The notes below the pieces were generated by a model. The model saw nothing but the letters and a program-made list of their open reading frames with translations, searched no databases and was not told the origin of the DNA. Below, in pieces: positions 16,547-25,268 of a stretch of DNA of 64,000 bases. The position numbers and the translations under genes are program-made. This stretch comes from CAYPTB01 sp964413535 (GTDB lineage: Bacteria; Planctomycetota; UBA1135; GCA-002686595), in NCBI GenBank assembly GCA_964413535.1, contig CAYPTB010000055.1, positions 186,001 to 250,000 of the forward strand, written 5' to 3'. Numbering within the stretch: position 1 is the first letter of the stretch; each line of letters begins with the position of its first letter.

Positions 16547-16712
16547 ATGACGAGCATGTCGAGCGAGAAGAAACCGGGCGCTCGGTGGATTCGCGCCGGG
16601 CTCTCGGGCGAGCACGCTGGCCGCCCTCGTGCTGGCCGAGGTCGGTCTGCGCGCGAGCGGCTTCAGCTATCGCCTCGATCCGTCCCGCATCGAGTTCGGC
16701 TACACGAACCCG
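16547..16712 (+). pseudogene. Remnant of an SGNH hydrolase N-terminus
   Basis: About 165 nt matching the first 55 codons of the intact SGNH gene at 18344. ATGs at 16547 and 16556 open a frame, MSSEKKPGARWIR, which is then shifted by a 2-nt deletion; the following LAALVLAEVGLRASGFSYR reads in another frame and matches LVALVLAEVGLRACGFSYR of the intact gene. Similarity stops after FGYTNP. The rest of the hydrolase is gone. Upstream bases 16413-16546 are the promoter side of the divergent arylsulfotransferase gene and hold no gene; 16713-16813 shows nothing I recognise. Confidence 0.75.
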
Positions 16713-16813
16713 AAGGGCCCTCAGCCCGCGCCCGGCAGGCCGGAGCGGAGGTCGATCGACAGGGCGCGCGAGGCGCGTTGCGCGCGCTGCGGGGCGCAGG
16801 CTACCGTCCCCGG

Positions 16814-17869
16814 ATGTCCACCGGGCGCAAGAAGCTCGCGCGCGGCGTGGCGTTAGGCGCGCTCGTCCTGCTCGCGGCGGCGGCCGGTCTCGAGGGCTTG
16901 CTGCGCCTGGGTTGGATCGAGAACCCCAAGTACCGCGCGGATCGGATCGACCGGCGCTGGGCTGGGACCCCGCGGCGCCTCCTGGTCCTCGGTGACTCCT
17001 TCCTCGTCCCGTACGGCCTGCTCGGGCGCCTCTTGGACGCGGAGCTCGAGGAGCGTGGCGTGGCGCTGCGCAACCTCGCCGTGAGCGGCACCGGCCCGAT
17101 CGAGTACAAGGAACGGCTCGAGCAGTGGCTCGCTTCGGGCTACGCGCGGCCGCACGTCGTGCTGCTTGGGTACTACGCCGGGAACGACCTGACCGACGTC
17201 CAGGAGAACCCGAAGTATGCCTCGGACGCCGCGTCGGTCGCGATCCGCCTGGACCTTCCGCCGCTCCGGCCCCTGGTACACAACCGTTGGTACCACGAAC
17301 TCCACCTGTTCCATTGGCTCGAGCCGATGCTGGTGGACCCCCCGATCGAGCGGGTCGAGTTCGACTGGGAGCGCTTCGAGCGCGCGGGGATCGATCCCGA
17401 GCTGATCGAGGACGCGAAGGCCGGGCGGATCAACCGGTGGCTCCTGGCGCTCGCGCGCCGCAACCCGCGCTACCTGCTCGACAACATCTTGATGGACACC
17501 GATCGGAACCAGCGCGCCTGGACTCGCGTCCGGTCGCTGATCGGCGAGATCCACGGCATTTGCGCGGCGAACGGCACCGATCTCTGCGTGGTCGTCTTCC
17601 CGCGCTCGATCCAGATCGACGGCTCGCACTTCGAGTTCTTCGGGAAGCTGGGCTTCCAGCTCGACCCCCGCACCCTCGAATCGACCGAGCCGCAGACGCG
17701 CTTGGCCGCGGTGTGCGAAGAGCTCGGCGTGCCGTTGCTCGACCTCCTGCCGGACTTCGAGGCGGACGGCCGGCAACTCTACCTCGAGAAGGACGACCAC
17801 CTGAACCGCGATGGGTACCACTTCGCGGCCGAGCGCATCGTTCCCTTCGCGATGCGGCGCTTCGAGTAG
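16814..17869 (+). CDS. Membrane-anchored SGNH hydrolase
   Basis: A 351-residue protein with an ATG start, basic N-terminus, one helix (about residues 11-30), then an SGNH domain: LLVLGDSFLVPYG with S62, NLAVSGTGP (glycine block), GYYAGNDLTD (asparagine block) and KDDHLNRDGYHF (Asp/His block). All four blocks are present, so it is probably active. The family removes or transfers acyl groups on glycans or lipids. It is only distantly related to the SGNH at 18344 and sits between the two halves of the duplicated arylsulfotransferase/SGNH region, as if inserted there or retained there. The substrate is unknown. Confidence 0.85.
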   Translation: MSTGRKKLARGVALGALVLLAAAAGLEGLLRLGWIENPKYRADRIDRRWAGTPRRLLVLGDSFLVPYGLLGRLLDAELEERGVALRNLAVSGTGPIEYKERLEQWLASGYARPHVVLLGYYAGNDLTDVQENPKYASDAASVAIRLDLPPLRPLVHNRWYHELHLFHWLEPMLVDPPIERVEFDWERFERAGIDPELIEDAKAGRINRWLLALARRNPRYLLDNILMDTDRNQRAWTRVRSLIGEIHGICAANGTDLCVVVFPRSIQIDGSHFEFFGKLGFQLDPRTLESTEPQTRLAAVCEELGVPLLDLLPDFEADGRQLYLEKDDHLNRDGYHFAAERIVPFAMRRFE

Positions 17870-18054
17870 CGAGCCGACAGCTCGTCGGTTGCCGGCCGCG
17901 TCCACGCCGAGGACGGCGAGCCGTCGTGCGGGGTACTGGAGGCCGTGCCGCCCCCAGCACCGCCACAAGCACGCCGACCGACGAGCCCGCGGAGCCGCGA
18001 TCTCCGGCTCGTTCGACGCGGTGATCCGGTGGTACGAGAACGAACGGGGCCGGC

Positions 18055-18310
18055 GTCGGGCCGGACTTCCGGGTCGTGGTGGGCCCGCACCGAGCTCGCC
18101 CACGGGGGATTCGAGTCCCGATCGAGCTCGATGATCCCGAGTCCCTCGTAGATGGCGAGGAGATCGCCGTTCTCGAACAGGTGCGTGCGCCGCCAGAACG
18201 TCACGAGCATGTTCTTGTGCGGTTAGTCGGGCCATACCGCGTGGAACGCATAGGCCCACCCGTGCAGGTCCGGCGCGGGCCGTCGCCTCGGTTCGGAGCC
18301 ATGGCCGGAG
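18055..18310 (-). pseudogene. Remnant of an arylsulfotransferase-like gene
   Basis: Reads as a copy of the gene at 15024-16412. 18055-18268 matches about 15755-15965 at roughly 85-90% by eye (encoding LFENGDLLAIYEGLGII). It then jumps, after an internal deletion of about 410 nt, to bases matching the start of the gene (16378-16430, including the initiation region). Single-base changes create in-frame stops (GTTAG at 18221). The C-terminal half is missing. Bases 17870-18054 just before it show no gene I can recognise. Confidence 0.78.
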
Positions 18311-18343
18311 GGGGCGTCGCGCCCTGTAGGATTGCTGCCCCCG

Positions 18344-19369
18344 ATGGTGAGCACGTCAAGTGTGAAAAGACGCGGCGTCCCGTGGATGCGCGTCGCGCTC
18401 CTCGCGTCGAGCACGCTGGTCGCCCTCGTGCTGGCCGAGGTCGGTCTGCGCGCCTGTGGCTTCAGCTACCGTCTCTATCCGTCCCGCATCGAGTTCGGCT
18501 ACCCCAATCCGATCGAGCTCGCGAGTCTCTTCCAGCCCCACGATCGCCTTCTGTGGGTCAAGCCCGACCACGAGGAGAAGCTCCGGCGCGCACGTGAAAG
18601 ACGCCCGCCCCTCGTGTTCATGGGCTGCTCGTGCACCGACTGGGGCCGGTACGACGACGCGTTCGTGCGGAGGATCGCGGAGCGACACGACGGCGCGCAG
18701 GTCGACTTCGTGAACCTCGGCACCGCGGGATGGTCGACCTACCAGGGACTCGAGCAAATGCGGAGCGAGGTCTCCGACATCGCCCCTCGGATCGTGACGA
18801 TCTTCTTCGGCTGGAACGACCACTGGATCGGTTTCGGGGTGGACGATGCGACAGCGGCGCACCTGAACCGATCCCCGCTCTTCGCGCTGCAGAACCTGCG
18901 GCTCGTGCAGGCCTTCGACAAGTGGCGGGTCGCCCAGCAGGGCGAGAGCCACGAGGTCGACGAGGTGATCCGCGTCAGCCCCGAGGACTTTCAGGACAAC
19001 CTGCGCCAGATGGTGGACCTCGCGCGCGGCTTTGGCGCGGTCCCGGTGCTCCTGACTGCGCCGACCTCGCACCGCGTGGGTCACGAGCCGCCCTTCCTTG
19101 CCAAGCGCTGGGTTCGGAAGCTCGAAGACCTCGTGCCGACCCACAAGCGCTACGTCGAGATGGTCAGAGAGGTCGCCGCCGAGAAGCAGGTGCCGTTGTG
19201 CGATCTCTTCGCCGTGTTCGAACGGATGGACAGCAGCGAGATCGGGGCGATGTTCAAGGCGGACAGCATCCACTTCTCCGAGAGGGGCGTCGAGGTCGTC
19301 GGTGAGGAGCTCTATCGCTTGTTCGATGAACAGGGGCTGCTCGACTTGCTTCTGCCTGGCGCGGGCTAG
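18344..19369 (+). CDS. Membrane-anchored SGNH hydrolase/acyltransferase
   Basis: A 341-residue protein from the ATG at 18344 (a TTG at 18332 is possible). Helix at about residues 15-33, then SGNH blocks: LVFMGCSCTDWG with S96, LGTAGWSTYQG, FFGWNDHWIG and KADSIHFSERG. It lies upstream of a degraded hydroxylase and the MBOAT/ACP pair on the same strand, so it may be the outer partner of that MBOAT, as DltD- and AlgX-type proteins are for theirs. Its first 55 codons survive as a remnant at 16547-16712, which marks a local duplication. The substrate is unknown. Confidence 0.85.
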   Translation: MVSTSSVKRRGVPWMRVALLASSTLVALVLAEVGLRACGFSYRLYPSRIEFGYPNPIELASLFQPHDRLLWVKPDHEEKLRRARERRPPLVFMGCSCTDWGRYDDAFVRRIAERHDGAQVDFVNLGTAGWSTYQGLEQMRSEVSDIAPRIVTIFFGWNDHWIGFGVDDATAAHLNRSPLFALQNLRLVQAFDKWRVAQQGESHEVDEVIRVSPEDFQDNLRQMVDLARGFGAVPVLLTAPTSHRVGHEPPFLAKRWVRKLEDLVPTHKRYVEMVREVAAEKQVPLCDLFAVFERMDSSEIGAMFKADSIHFSERGVEVVGEELYRLFDEQGLLDLLLPGAG

Positions 19370-19414
19370 TAGAGACTCTTGTCGGTTGCCCCGAAGGTGG
19401 GGCTCCGCAGTCAC

Positions 19415-20032
19415 TCAGGCCCCGCTGATCAATTCGAGTGAGGTCTCACGGTCGGGGAAATCGGTGTCCTCGGTGAGCTTGCCGATACGGGCGCAGATCA
19501 GGTTGGTAGGGACGCTGCGCGTTACGAGTCGGACGCCGGTCACCCGCTCGTTCCGCTCGAGGTCGAAGGGGAACTGAACGCCGGAGGGGAGCCCGCGCAC
19601 GACGAACTCGCGGTGCTCACTTCCACGTCGGCCACGAGGTGCACACGCGCGACGGAGCACCGTCGGCCTGTAGCGTCGCAAGCCGGCAAACTCCGGCATT
19701 GCCGTCTGCTCTCCGCCCGCCTGGTAGAGCGCAAGCCCCGTCCACGATCCGTCGTGATAGGGACCGGGCTGGTGGGCTCGCTCGATCCCAGCGGCGCGGG
19801 CGAGGTCCGCTTGCAGCCGTTCCGCATCGAACTCGAGCGGAAGTCGGACGGCGGCGTCCTCGAGCGGAATCACGAGCCGATGAAAACGCCCGCAGGAGTG
19901 GCGGAGGTTGGCGAGCGCGGCTCGTCGCCCGATCGTTCGGAGTGGGGATCGCTGTGTTGCATGGGTCTCCGGCCGGCCGCCCCCGGGCTTCGGCTCCAAG
20001 GTTCGACCACTTGAACTCCCTTTCGTTCCCAT
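19415..20032 (-). pseudogene. Degraded aspartyl/asparaginyl beta-hydroxylase-like gene
   Basis: The frame reads RLPLEFDAERLQADL and PGPYHDGSWTGLALYQAGG, which resemble the N-terminal part of aspartyl/asparaginyl beta-hydroxylase-like Fe(II)/2-oxoglutarate proteins. The central part (about 19640-19690) is shifted: RVHLVADVEV, a typical segment of that family, is found only in another frame, next to EHREFVVRG in the main frame. The region that should carry the HxD iron ligands is largely missing, so I call it broken. The family assignment rests on short motifs. The rest of 19370-20139 shows no intact gene. Confidence 0.45.
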
Positions 20033-20139
20033 GTCAACGGCCGTCGTGTAGGCTCGAAGTACACGCTCAGCGCCGGCCGAAGGTTGGAGTAGGGCGTATC
20101 GAGCTCAGTCGACGTCGCGATTTCGTGAGCGAGTAAGCC

Positions 20140-21330
20140 GTGATCCAGTCGGCCGAGTTCTGGGTGACCGCCGCGTTGACGGCGGTGATCGTATGGCAGC
20201 TGCCGGTGCGTTGGCGGAACGGCTTCGTGGCGCTCGTCTCGATGGGCTTCGTCGCGTGGCTGGCACCGAAATCCATGCTGCTCCTCTGCGCGTGGGGGAT
20301 CGCATTCTTCTACTTGGTGCGACCGCCAGCCATGGGGGATGCCCCTCGCCGCCGGTCGTTCCACGCACCCCTCATTCTGGGCGTGCTGGGAATGCTCGGC
20401 TGGTACAAGTACTGGCCTACTCTGGAGGAGGCGATCGCCTCCAACGCCACCGAGAACGTCATCGTCCCGCTCGGGATGAGCTACTTCACGTTCAAGCTCA
20501 TCCATTACGCGGTCGAGGTGGCGAAGGGCAACATCCGCGAACGACGTCTGACGAGCTTCTTCTGCTACCTGTTCCTGTTTCCGATCTTCTCCGCCGGGCC
20601 GATCGAGCGCTTCGATCATTTCATAGCCAACCGCGAGGAGCGCTGGACCCTCGACACCACGGTCAACGGGCTGATGCGGATCATCCACGGCCTGGCGAAG
20701 AAGATCGTCGTGGCCGACCTCATCATCCTGGAGCAGCTACGCGGGCGAAACGCCACGAGCATTCTCGAGGCCCTGGACCAGTTGTCACAGTGGGAGGTGG
20801 CGAGCTTCCTCTTCCTGTACTTCCTCTACATCTACTTCGACTTCAGCGCCTATTCCGACATCTGCATCGGAGTCAGCCTTCTCTTCGGCTTGCGCGTGAT
20901 GGAGAACTTCAACTTCCCTCTCTTCGCGCGCGACATCAACGACTTTTGGAAGCGCTGGCACATGAGCCTCTCGGGCTGGTGCCAGGCCTACGTCTATCTC
21001 CCTACGATCGGACTGACGCGCAACCCGTACCTGGCGATCGTCTCGACCTTCGTCGTCATGGGACTCTGGCACACGGGGAGTTTGACCCGTATCTGCTGGG
21101 GGCTCTACCAGGCGGCCGGCGTGATCCTGTTCACGAAATGGAGTCAGCTCAAGCGCAAGCGCAAGTGGAAGGCGCTGAATCGCGCGCCGTACAATCTGGC
21201 GGGGACTCCGATCACCTTGGCATTCCTCACGGGCAGCACGGCCTTTCTCGCCGCGGAGGCGAGCTCCGAGGGCGTGTCCGGTGCGCTCCGCATACTGGCC
21301 AAGTTCTTCTTCATCGACGTCACTTCGTGA
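20140..21330 (+). CDS. MBOAT-family O-acyltransferase (second copy)
   Basis: A 396-residue polytopic protein with VPLGMSYFTFKLIHY, FPIFSAGPIERFDHF, DFSAYSDICIG, FWKRWHMSLSGWCQAYVYLP and GLWHTGSLTRI, which includes the conserved histidine. It is a close paralogue of the MBOAT at 4519-5787. The GTG at 20140 is the likely start. An ACP gene follows after 15 nt and is its obvious acyl donor. No FRYENF-type tail is present on this MBOAT (it ends FFIDVTS) and I find no microprotein beside it, so it either uses the microproteins from the other locus or works differently. Confidence 0.9.
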   Translation: MIQSAEFWVTAALTAVIVWQLPVRWRNGFVALVSMGFVAWLAPKSMLLLCAWGIAFFYLVRPPAMGDAPRRRSFHAPLILGVLGMLGWYKYWPTLEEAIASNATENVIVPLGMSYFTFKLIHYAVEVAKGNIRERRLTSFFCYLFLFPIFSAGPIERFDHFIANREERWTLDTTVNGLMRIIHGLAKKIVVADLIILEQLRGRNATSILEALDQLSQWEVASFLFLYFLYIYFDFSAYSDICIGVSLLFGLRVMENFNFPLFARDINDFWKRWHMSLSGWCQAYVYLPTIGLTRNPYLAIVSTFVVMGLWHTGSLTRICWGLYQAAGVILFTKWSQLKRKRKWKALNRAPYNLAGTPITLAFLTGSTAFLAAEASSEGVSGALRILAKFFFIDVTS

Positions 21331-21345
21331 GCTGACTCCTCCGAC

Positions 21346-21585
21346 ATGAGCCGCGAACAAATCGTCTCCTACCTCGTGGACGAGCTCGGCCTCGACGAGA
21401 ACGAGGTCGACGACGGTACACCGCTCTTCTCGACCGGCATACTCGACTCGTTCGGGCTCGTGAGCCTGATGCAGCACATCGAGACGACGTGCGGCTTCAA
21501 GATCAAGGCGACCGAGGTGTCACTGGACCATTTCGACTCGATCGGCCGCATCTTCGCGTTCGTCTCGCACCGCCTCTCCGCATGA
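21346..21585 (+). CDS. Acyl carrier protein (ACP-3)
   Basis: A 79-residue carrier with S35 in TGILDSFGLVSLMQHIE and the DSIGRI helix near the C-terminus. It follows the MBOAT by 15 nt on the same strand. It differs from ACP-1 and ACP-2 but matches the broken carrier at 2636-2808 closely, so two carrier subtypes existed in both loci. No ligase lies nearby; the one at 6985-8553 may serve it. It ends 7 nt before the end of the convergent glycosyltransferase gene. Confidence 0.88.
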   Translation: MSREQIVSYLVDELGLDENEVDDGTPLFSTGILDSFGLVSLMQHIETTCGFKIKATEVSLDHFDSIGRIFAFVSHRLSA

Positions 21586-21592
21586 CCGCGGG

Positions 21593-23650
21593 CTATTGCC
21601 ATCCGCTCGGCCAGGCCAAGAGCCACTCTCCGTCTTCGTCCTCGTAGGCTCCGTCTCCCTCGACCGCGAGCTGACTCCTCACCCTCTTACCGCCCTCCTC
21701 GAAGAGCGCCATGGCGCGCAGGCGCACGAACGGTTTGCCGATCGGCGGACGCAGGCACGTGAGGTAGCGGCTGATGCGCAGGGCCGCGCCCCGGTATGGT
21801 TCCGCGACGACCGGAAGCCTGGGAATCAGAGCGAAGGGATCCGCCACGAGCAATCCGTGCTCGTCGCCGATCCGGACCTCGGCCCGGAGGGTGACGCCCT
21901 CACGGGTGGGGAGCCGCCAGCGCAGGTCGAGTCGCAGCGCCAGAGCACCTCCTGCGATGGGCGAAACGTCGACGTCGACGAGCACCAGCTCGGTGTCCAC
22001 GGAAGCATCCCGGGTCGTGAACCGAGCGCGCACGTCGCCGTTTCGGGCGAGCGGATCGTCCCTGTCCCACAACGGCCTCTCGCGATCCTCTCGTTCGTCG
22101 CGGCGCAGTCGCAGGAGCGGCCGCCGGTTCTCCTTCGGATCGAAGAACAGGCCGTCGAAGACGGTGTTCTCGTTGATCCAGGTCAGGTGCGGCTGCGTGG
22201 CTTCCGAGTCGGGCGGATAGATCGCGTAGTAGTCCACGCTCTCCACGAGCGTGCGGAAGGGCGAAGTCGCCTGCTCCTCGCTGGGGAGCGAGAGGTACGG
22301 AATCAAGAGACCGATGTCGTAGATGGTGAAGTCGCGCGAGTACAGGGCCCCTCGCTCGGCGACCTCGAACTGGTGCTCCGGAGCGAGCACCCACGACCGT
22401 CCGACCGCCACCGTACACGGCCGGGCCGCGGCCGGGATCGTCTCGACCGCGTCCACGAAGGATGCGAACGGCCGGTAGCGCTGGACGCTCTGTAGTTCCC
22501 AACAGGTCCACGTGTGGAGGATCGCCAGGAAGAGCATCGAGAGCGGCCGGGACCAGCTGCCCGCCCGGCGCGCGAACGCGTCGGCGAACCACGCCGCACT
22601 GGCTCCCCCGAGCGCCGCCACCATGGGCGCGATCCCGAGCAGGTAGCGCTCCGTCTTGTAGCGTTGGAAGGACAGCAGGATCAGCGTCGCTCCGGCGATC
22701 CACAGGGAGAGAACGACGGCGGCTCGAGTCTCGCGAGCGCGGAGCTTCCAGGCGGCGAGCGGAAAGGCGAGGAAGCAGACGAGCAGAGGCCAGCCGAAGA
22801 CCTCGGGCGCGCGCTCGACGTACCAGGTCCGGGCCTTCGCGGTGACCGCCTCGACGGCCGAGTCGTCCGGTGGGACGGGCATCGTCTGCACGGCGTCCAC
22901 GGGAATGACTTCGCCGACCATGTCCACCGGCAGGAACGTGGTCAACTGCCGCGGGACGAAGGTCGAGAGGCTCCGGAACGGCGCTCCCCAGTACCACGCG
23001 TCCAGGACGCCGAGCAGTGCGAACATCGGCAGGAAGCCCAAGCTCAAGCGAAAGAGATCTCGCCACCTGCGCGTGAGGACGGGCACCGCGAAGAAGGCGG
23101 CCATGGGGATGAGGCCCTGGTAGCGCAGCAGCACCCCGACCCCCAGGACGACGCCTACACGGAACACCTTCTTCTCCAGCCAGAAGACGATCGCCCAGAC
23201 GACTGCCGCAGCGCCGGCCGCGTCGGTGAGCCAGTCGGACGACCAGTACGTCAGCACGGGCAGCACGCCCAACAGGAACGCGCCGGAGAGTCCCGCCCAA
23301 GGTCCAAAGATCAGCACGCCGAGGCGGTACGTCCCGAGCACGGCGAGCACTGCGGAGAGGAGCGGGACGAGGAGCGCGGGCGTCAGGTCGAGGGGCCCCG
23401 CCCCGGCGATGAGGCGCTCGGGAACGAGCGGGATGGCCAGGAGCAGAGAGAAGAAGGGCGAGCGGACCGGCTTCAGTCGGAAGGCGTCGTCCGACAGCAG
23501 GCTGCGCGCGATCGTCGAGTACTCGATGCTGTCGGCGATCAACGGCGACTGGACCCGCAGGTAGGCGCTCCAGCGGAAGACGACGAAGGTCGCGCAGGCA
23601 AGGAGGGCGAGGAACCAGAAGCCCCGCCGTCCTTCGGGCGGCCCGATCAT
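21593..23650 (-). CDS. Polytopic GT-C glycosyltransferase (GT39/ArnT-like)
   Basis: A 685-residue membrane protein. About ten helices occupy residues 10-440, with an early loop ADSIEYSTIARSLL carrying acidic residues in the GT-C position and SDWLTDAAGAAAV in the next loop. The last ~240 residues are soluble and beta-rich. This architecture fits dolichyl-phosphate-mannose or lipid-linked-sugar transferases of the PMT/ArnT superfamily. Its ATG overlaps the stop of the TPR gene in an ATGA, so they are cotranscribed and coupled. Sugar and acceptor are unknown. Confidence 0.75.
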   Translation of the reverse strand: MIGPPEGRRGFWFLALLACATFVVFRWSAYLRVQSPLIADSIEYSTIARSLLSDDAFRLKPVRSPFFSLLLAIPLVPERLIAGAGPLDLTPALLVPLLSAVLAVLGTYRLGVLIFGPWAGLSGAFLLGVLPVLTYWSSDWLTDAAGAAAVVWAIVFWLEKKVFRVGVVLGVGVLLRYQGLIPMAAFFAVPVLTRRWRDLFRLSLGFLPMFALLGVLDAWYWGAPFRSLSTFVPRQLTTFLPVDMVGEVIPVDAVQTMPVPPDDSAVEAVTAKARTWYVERAPEVFGWPLLVCFLAFPLAAWKLRARETRAAVVLSLWIAGATLILLSFQRYKTERYLLGIAPMVAALGGASAAWFADAFARRAGSWSRPLSMLFLAILHTWTCWELQSVQRYRPFASFVDAVETIPAAARPCTVAVGRSWVLAPEHQFEVAERGALYSRDFTIYDIGLLIPYLSLPSEEQATSPFRTLVESVDYYAIYPPDSEATQPHLTWINENTVFDGLFFDPKENRRPLLRLRRDEREDRERPLWDRDDPLARNGDVRARFTTRDASVDTELVLVDVDVSPIAGGALALRLDLRWRLPTREGVTLRAEVRIGDEHGLLVADPFALIPRLPVVAEPYRGAALRISRYLTCLRPPIGKPFVRLRAMALFEEGGKRVRSQLAVEGDGAYEDEDGEWLLAWPSGWQ

Positions 23651-25209
23651 GCGCCGGTCTCCAGCGCTCGAGCGCAGCGCCGGTCGCGCCGCGCCGCGGG
23701 ATGGTTGCCGAGCGCCTCGAACGCGGCCGCCCGACCGCGGAGGGCGGCAGCATCGCGTGGATCGAAGTGGAGCGCCTGCGAGAAGAGCTCCAGCGCACGC
23801 CGCGGGTCGGCTTCGAGTCGTGCCAGCGCGGCGCCGCGCCAGGCTCGCGCGCTGCGTGGCCCGAGCGCAGTCGCCCGCTCGAAGTCGTCCTGCGCGCGCG
23901 CGACCTCTCCTAGCTCGAAGTACAGCGCGCCGCGCTCGCAGAGCGCGCGCACGAGACGCTCGTCCTGCGCGAGCGCGTCGTCGAAATCGCGGAGCGCGCC
24001 CTGGTCGTCGCCGAGCGAGCGTCGCGCCCGGCCGCGGTGCATGCTCGCGAGGGCAAAGCCCGGGGACAACTCCAGCGCGCGCGTATAGGCGGCGACGGCT
24101 TCAGCGGCGAGCCCCTCACGGTACCGCGTGTTGCCGAGCAGGAACGCGGCGAGCGGCTCGCCCTCCGCTCGCCGCGAGAAGTCGCGGGAGGCCTGCGCGA
24201 GGTCGCGCTCGTGCAGGCTCAGCGGCCCGCAGTCGAACATCCGCTCGGCATCCAGCTCGTGCGCGAGAAGCAGGTCGGCGAGCGCGTCGTCCACGCCTCC
24301 GAGCGCGAAACGCGCGAAGCCGCGCAGGGCGGCGGAGCTCGCCCGCCGCGGGTCGAGCTCGAGCGCCCGTGTGAGGTCGTTCTCCGCTCCGGTGAAGTCG
24401 CCCGAGAGGTACCGGCACAGGCCGCGCAGCTCGCGCGCGCGCGGGCTCCCGGACGCGCGCTCGACGGCGACGGCGAGCTCGTCGAGCGCCTGGGCCACGC
24501 GCCCCGCTCCGAGGTGGATCTCTGCGCGTGCCAGGTACGCGACGCCGGAGGTGGGTTCGATGCGGGCGGCGGCGCCGTGGTCCTCGAGCGCGCCATCCTC
24601 GTCGCCGATCGCGAGCCGCGCATTGGCGCGCGCAAGCCACGCGAAGAAGTCCTCGGGATCGGCCTCTAGTTCCTCGGAGAGGCGCTCGACCGCATCGGCC
24701 GGGTCCTCGAAGGCAGGCCACATCCGGCTCCACGCGAGCGCGACCGACCCGTCGAGGTCGACGGCCCGCTGCAGATCTGCGAGCGCGGCGTGGCGCTCCC
24801 CCCGTGCGCCCCGGACCCGAGCCCGTGCGCACAGCGCCTCGGCGAAGAGGGGATCCGCGGCGACGGCGCGATCGAGGTCTTGGAGTGCCGTCTCGAGGTC
24901 GGCGGCTTCGGCCCCCCGGCGATGGAGGGCACGCGCGTGGTCCGGTCGGAGGCGGATCGCTTGCGTGTAGTGGAAGCGGGCGCCCGCCCGGCTACCGAGC
25001 TCCGCCGCGAGGATGCCCCGCACGTAGTGAGCCTCGGCGACTCCCGCGGCGTCGCCGTCGCGCGCCGGGTTCCCGGCTTCGCCGCACGCCCCCGCTCCCG
25101 AGCAGACGACCGTGACCCAGAGGGACCCGAGCATGCTCTTGAAATGCAGTCCCGTGAACGTCCAGGCGTCGCGACAAACGAGAGCCCACGTCCCCCTCGG
25201 CATCCGCAC
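23647..25209 (-). CDS. TPR-repeat protein, possible lipoprotein
   Basis: About 495-520 residues, made almost wholly of tetratricopeptide repeats (for example AYTRALELSPGFALASMHRG, DLTRALELDPRRASSAALRG), from residue 60 to the end. An internal ATG at 25134 would start MLGSLWVTVVCSGAGACGE, which ends in a lipobox-like GAGAC, suggesting a lipoprotein; the longer start at 25209 adds a basic N-terminus. TPR arrays bind protein partners. It is translationally coupled to the downstream GT39-like gene and may scaffold that transferase or its complex. Confidence 0.78.
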   Translation of the reverse strand: MRMPRGTWALVCRDAWTFTGLHFKSMLGSLWVTVVCSGAGACGEAGNPARDGDAAGVAEAHYVRGILAAELGSRAGARFHYTQAIRLRPDHARALHRRGAEAADLETALQDLDRAVAADPLFAEALCARARVRGARGERHAALADLQRAVDLDGSVALAWSRMWPAFEDPADAVERLSEELEADPEDFFAWLARANARLAIGDEDGALEDHGAAARIEPTSGVAYLARAEIHLGAGRVAQALDELAVAVERASGSPRARELRGLCRYLSGDFTGAENDLTRALELDPRRASSAALRGFARFALGGVDDALADLLLAHELDAERMFDCGPLSLHERDLAQASRDFSRRAEGEPLAAFLLGNTRYREGLAAEAVAAYTRALELSPGFALASMHRGRARRSLGDDQGALRDFDDALAQDERLVRALCERGALYFELGEVARAQDDFERATALGPRSARAWRGAALARLEADPRRALELFSQALHFDPRDAAALRGRAAAFEALGNHPAARRDRRCARALETGA

Positions 25210-25268
25210 GGGATGCTACCACAGCCGCTCGGCTCGCCGAGCGGCGCGCGCATACTCGGTACGGGCAG

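Noticed and set aside
13350..16550. A 1066-codon open frame on the plus strand
   Set aside because: It runs antisense over the GT-C and arylsulfotransferase genes, has low-complexity Arg/Glu/Gln composition and no domain signs; in GC-rich DNA such shadows are expected.
17870..18054. Possible insertion-sequence end between the SGNH gene and the arylsulfotransferase remnant
   Set aside because: No inverted repeats, target duplication or transposase-like frame can be seen.
16853..18259. A minus-strand frame similar to part of 13369-15957
   Set aside because: The similarity is real at DNA level but reflects the duplicated arylsulfotransferase segment read in the wrong frame, not a separate protein family.
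25134..25209. Certain lipoprotein start for the TPR protein at 25134
   Set aside because: The lipobox-like GAGAC is suggestive, but the shorter start lacks a positively charged N-terminus, so I kept the longer frame and noted both.
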